A stretch of DNA of 64,000 nt, taken from contig NC_059546.1 of the NCBI RefSeq assembly GCF_905220415.1, positions 4,402,001 to 4,466,000 of the forward strand. Reading direction: 5' to 3'. The notes beneath the pieces were generated by a model. That model was not told the DNA's origin. It ran no database searches and was given only the letters and a program-made list of their open reading frames with translations. Positions within the stretch are counted from its first letter, which is position 1. Each line of letters begins with the position of its first letter. Source of the stretch: Colias croceus (taxonomy: Eukaryota; Arthropoda; Insecta; Lepidoptera; Pieridae). Made by a program: the position numbers and the translations under genes. Below are positions 63,801 through 64,000 of the stretch, piece after piece.

Positions 63801-64000
63801 GAGATTACACTTTTTATTTTATCACCGGCGCTACTGGGACGGATACTACTACGGATTTATTTTGATTGGTGGTAATTAGTTAGCTTTCATTATTGGATTT
63901 ATTTTTTTATTATGATATCTCTCTACATGTCCATAGAAATGTGCCCGACGCCAATTTAAAATTATAACATCAAATAGGTTACAAAATGGAAAGAAAAACA
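60866..64000. other. Alternating AT-rich DNA and GC-richer patches to the window end
   Basis: Patches at about 60870-61210, 61560-61790, 62080-62260, 62800-63080 and 63280-63680 alternate with AT-rich DNA carrying TAGGTAGG words (61854-61863). The 96-codon reverse frame at 63392-63682 and 84-codon frame at 62788-63042 have no domain. No gene or mobile element is supported. Confidence 0.35.

Noticed and set aside
1..64000. Bacterial-type features: operons, CRISPR arrays, ribosome binding sites.
   Set aside because: The composition, repeat families and lack of dense coding sequence are eukaryotic; no regularly spaced repeat array is present.

Overview
This window looks like non-coding nuclear DNA from a lepidopteran (moth or butterfly). 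It is strongly AT-rich. It is full of the GTAGGTA/TACCTAC words typical of that order. Its mobile elements are recognisable lepidopteran types: short Helitrons with 5'-TC and CTAG|T-3' ends, a tRNA-derived SINE ending in GATGATGATGA, an ATTCGG-rich hAT derivative, and PIF/Harbinger-type MITEs. I find no protein-coding gene, rRNA or genuine tRNA gene. Every open frame is short (at most 125 codons), has no recognisable domain, and lies either in a repeat or in a GC-richer patch where stop codons are rarer by chance. The 64 kb therefore reads as an intergenic desert or the inside of a very large intron.

Layout. 1-4,000 is a transposon cluster: a TA-flanked element (29-1444) with ten GCGTCCAC-type motifs and a second repeat inside it, a TTA-flanked MITE (1545-1715), then a hAT derivative (2754-3996, perfect 8-bp target duplication) interrupted by a foldback element (2993-3501). 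4,000-15,500 alternates AT-rich TACCTA-dense DNA with CpG-containing patches and carries two Helitrons (8910-9142, 9931-10152). 15,500-31,000 has a Helitron (15579-15747), a strong GC-rich patch (16256-16760), a diverged local duplication (18467-18680), a MITE with perfect 32-bp ends (21051-21209) and a 472-bp Helitron (30008-30479). 31,000-45,500 has a perfect 24-bp-arm palindrome (35427-35476), a Helitron almost identical to the one at 15.6 kb (37142-37310), a SINE (42350-42654), and two CTCF-like sites near 38.9 and 45.5 kb. 45,500-64,000 has more GC-richer patches, a PIF/Harbinger-type MITE (52619-52827), a G-quadruplex-prone tract (56534-56568) and a 10-bp-periodic CCGG array (58131-58200).

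How it fits together. About thirty GC/CpG-richer, apparently single-copy patches of 100-500 bp are spaced through the AT-rich background. This resembles a developmental gene's regulatory landscape with conserved non-coding elements, but that is inference; conservation cannot be seen from one sequence. No genes act together here because none are supported. I did not find a new gene system. The least explained structures are the motif-array transposon at the left end, the helical-period CCGG array and the long perfect palindrome.
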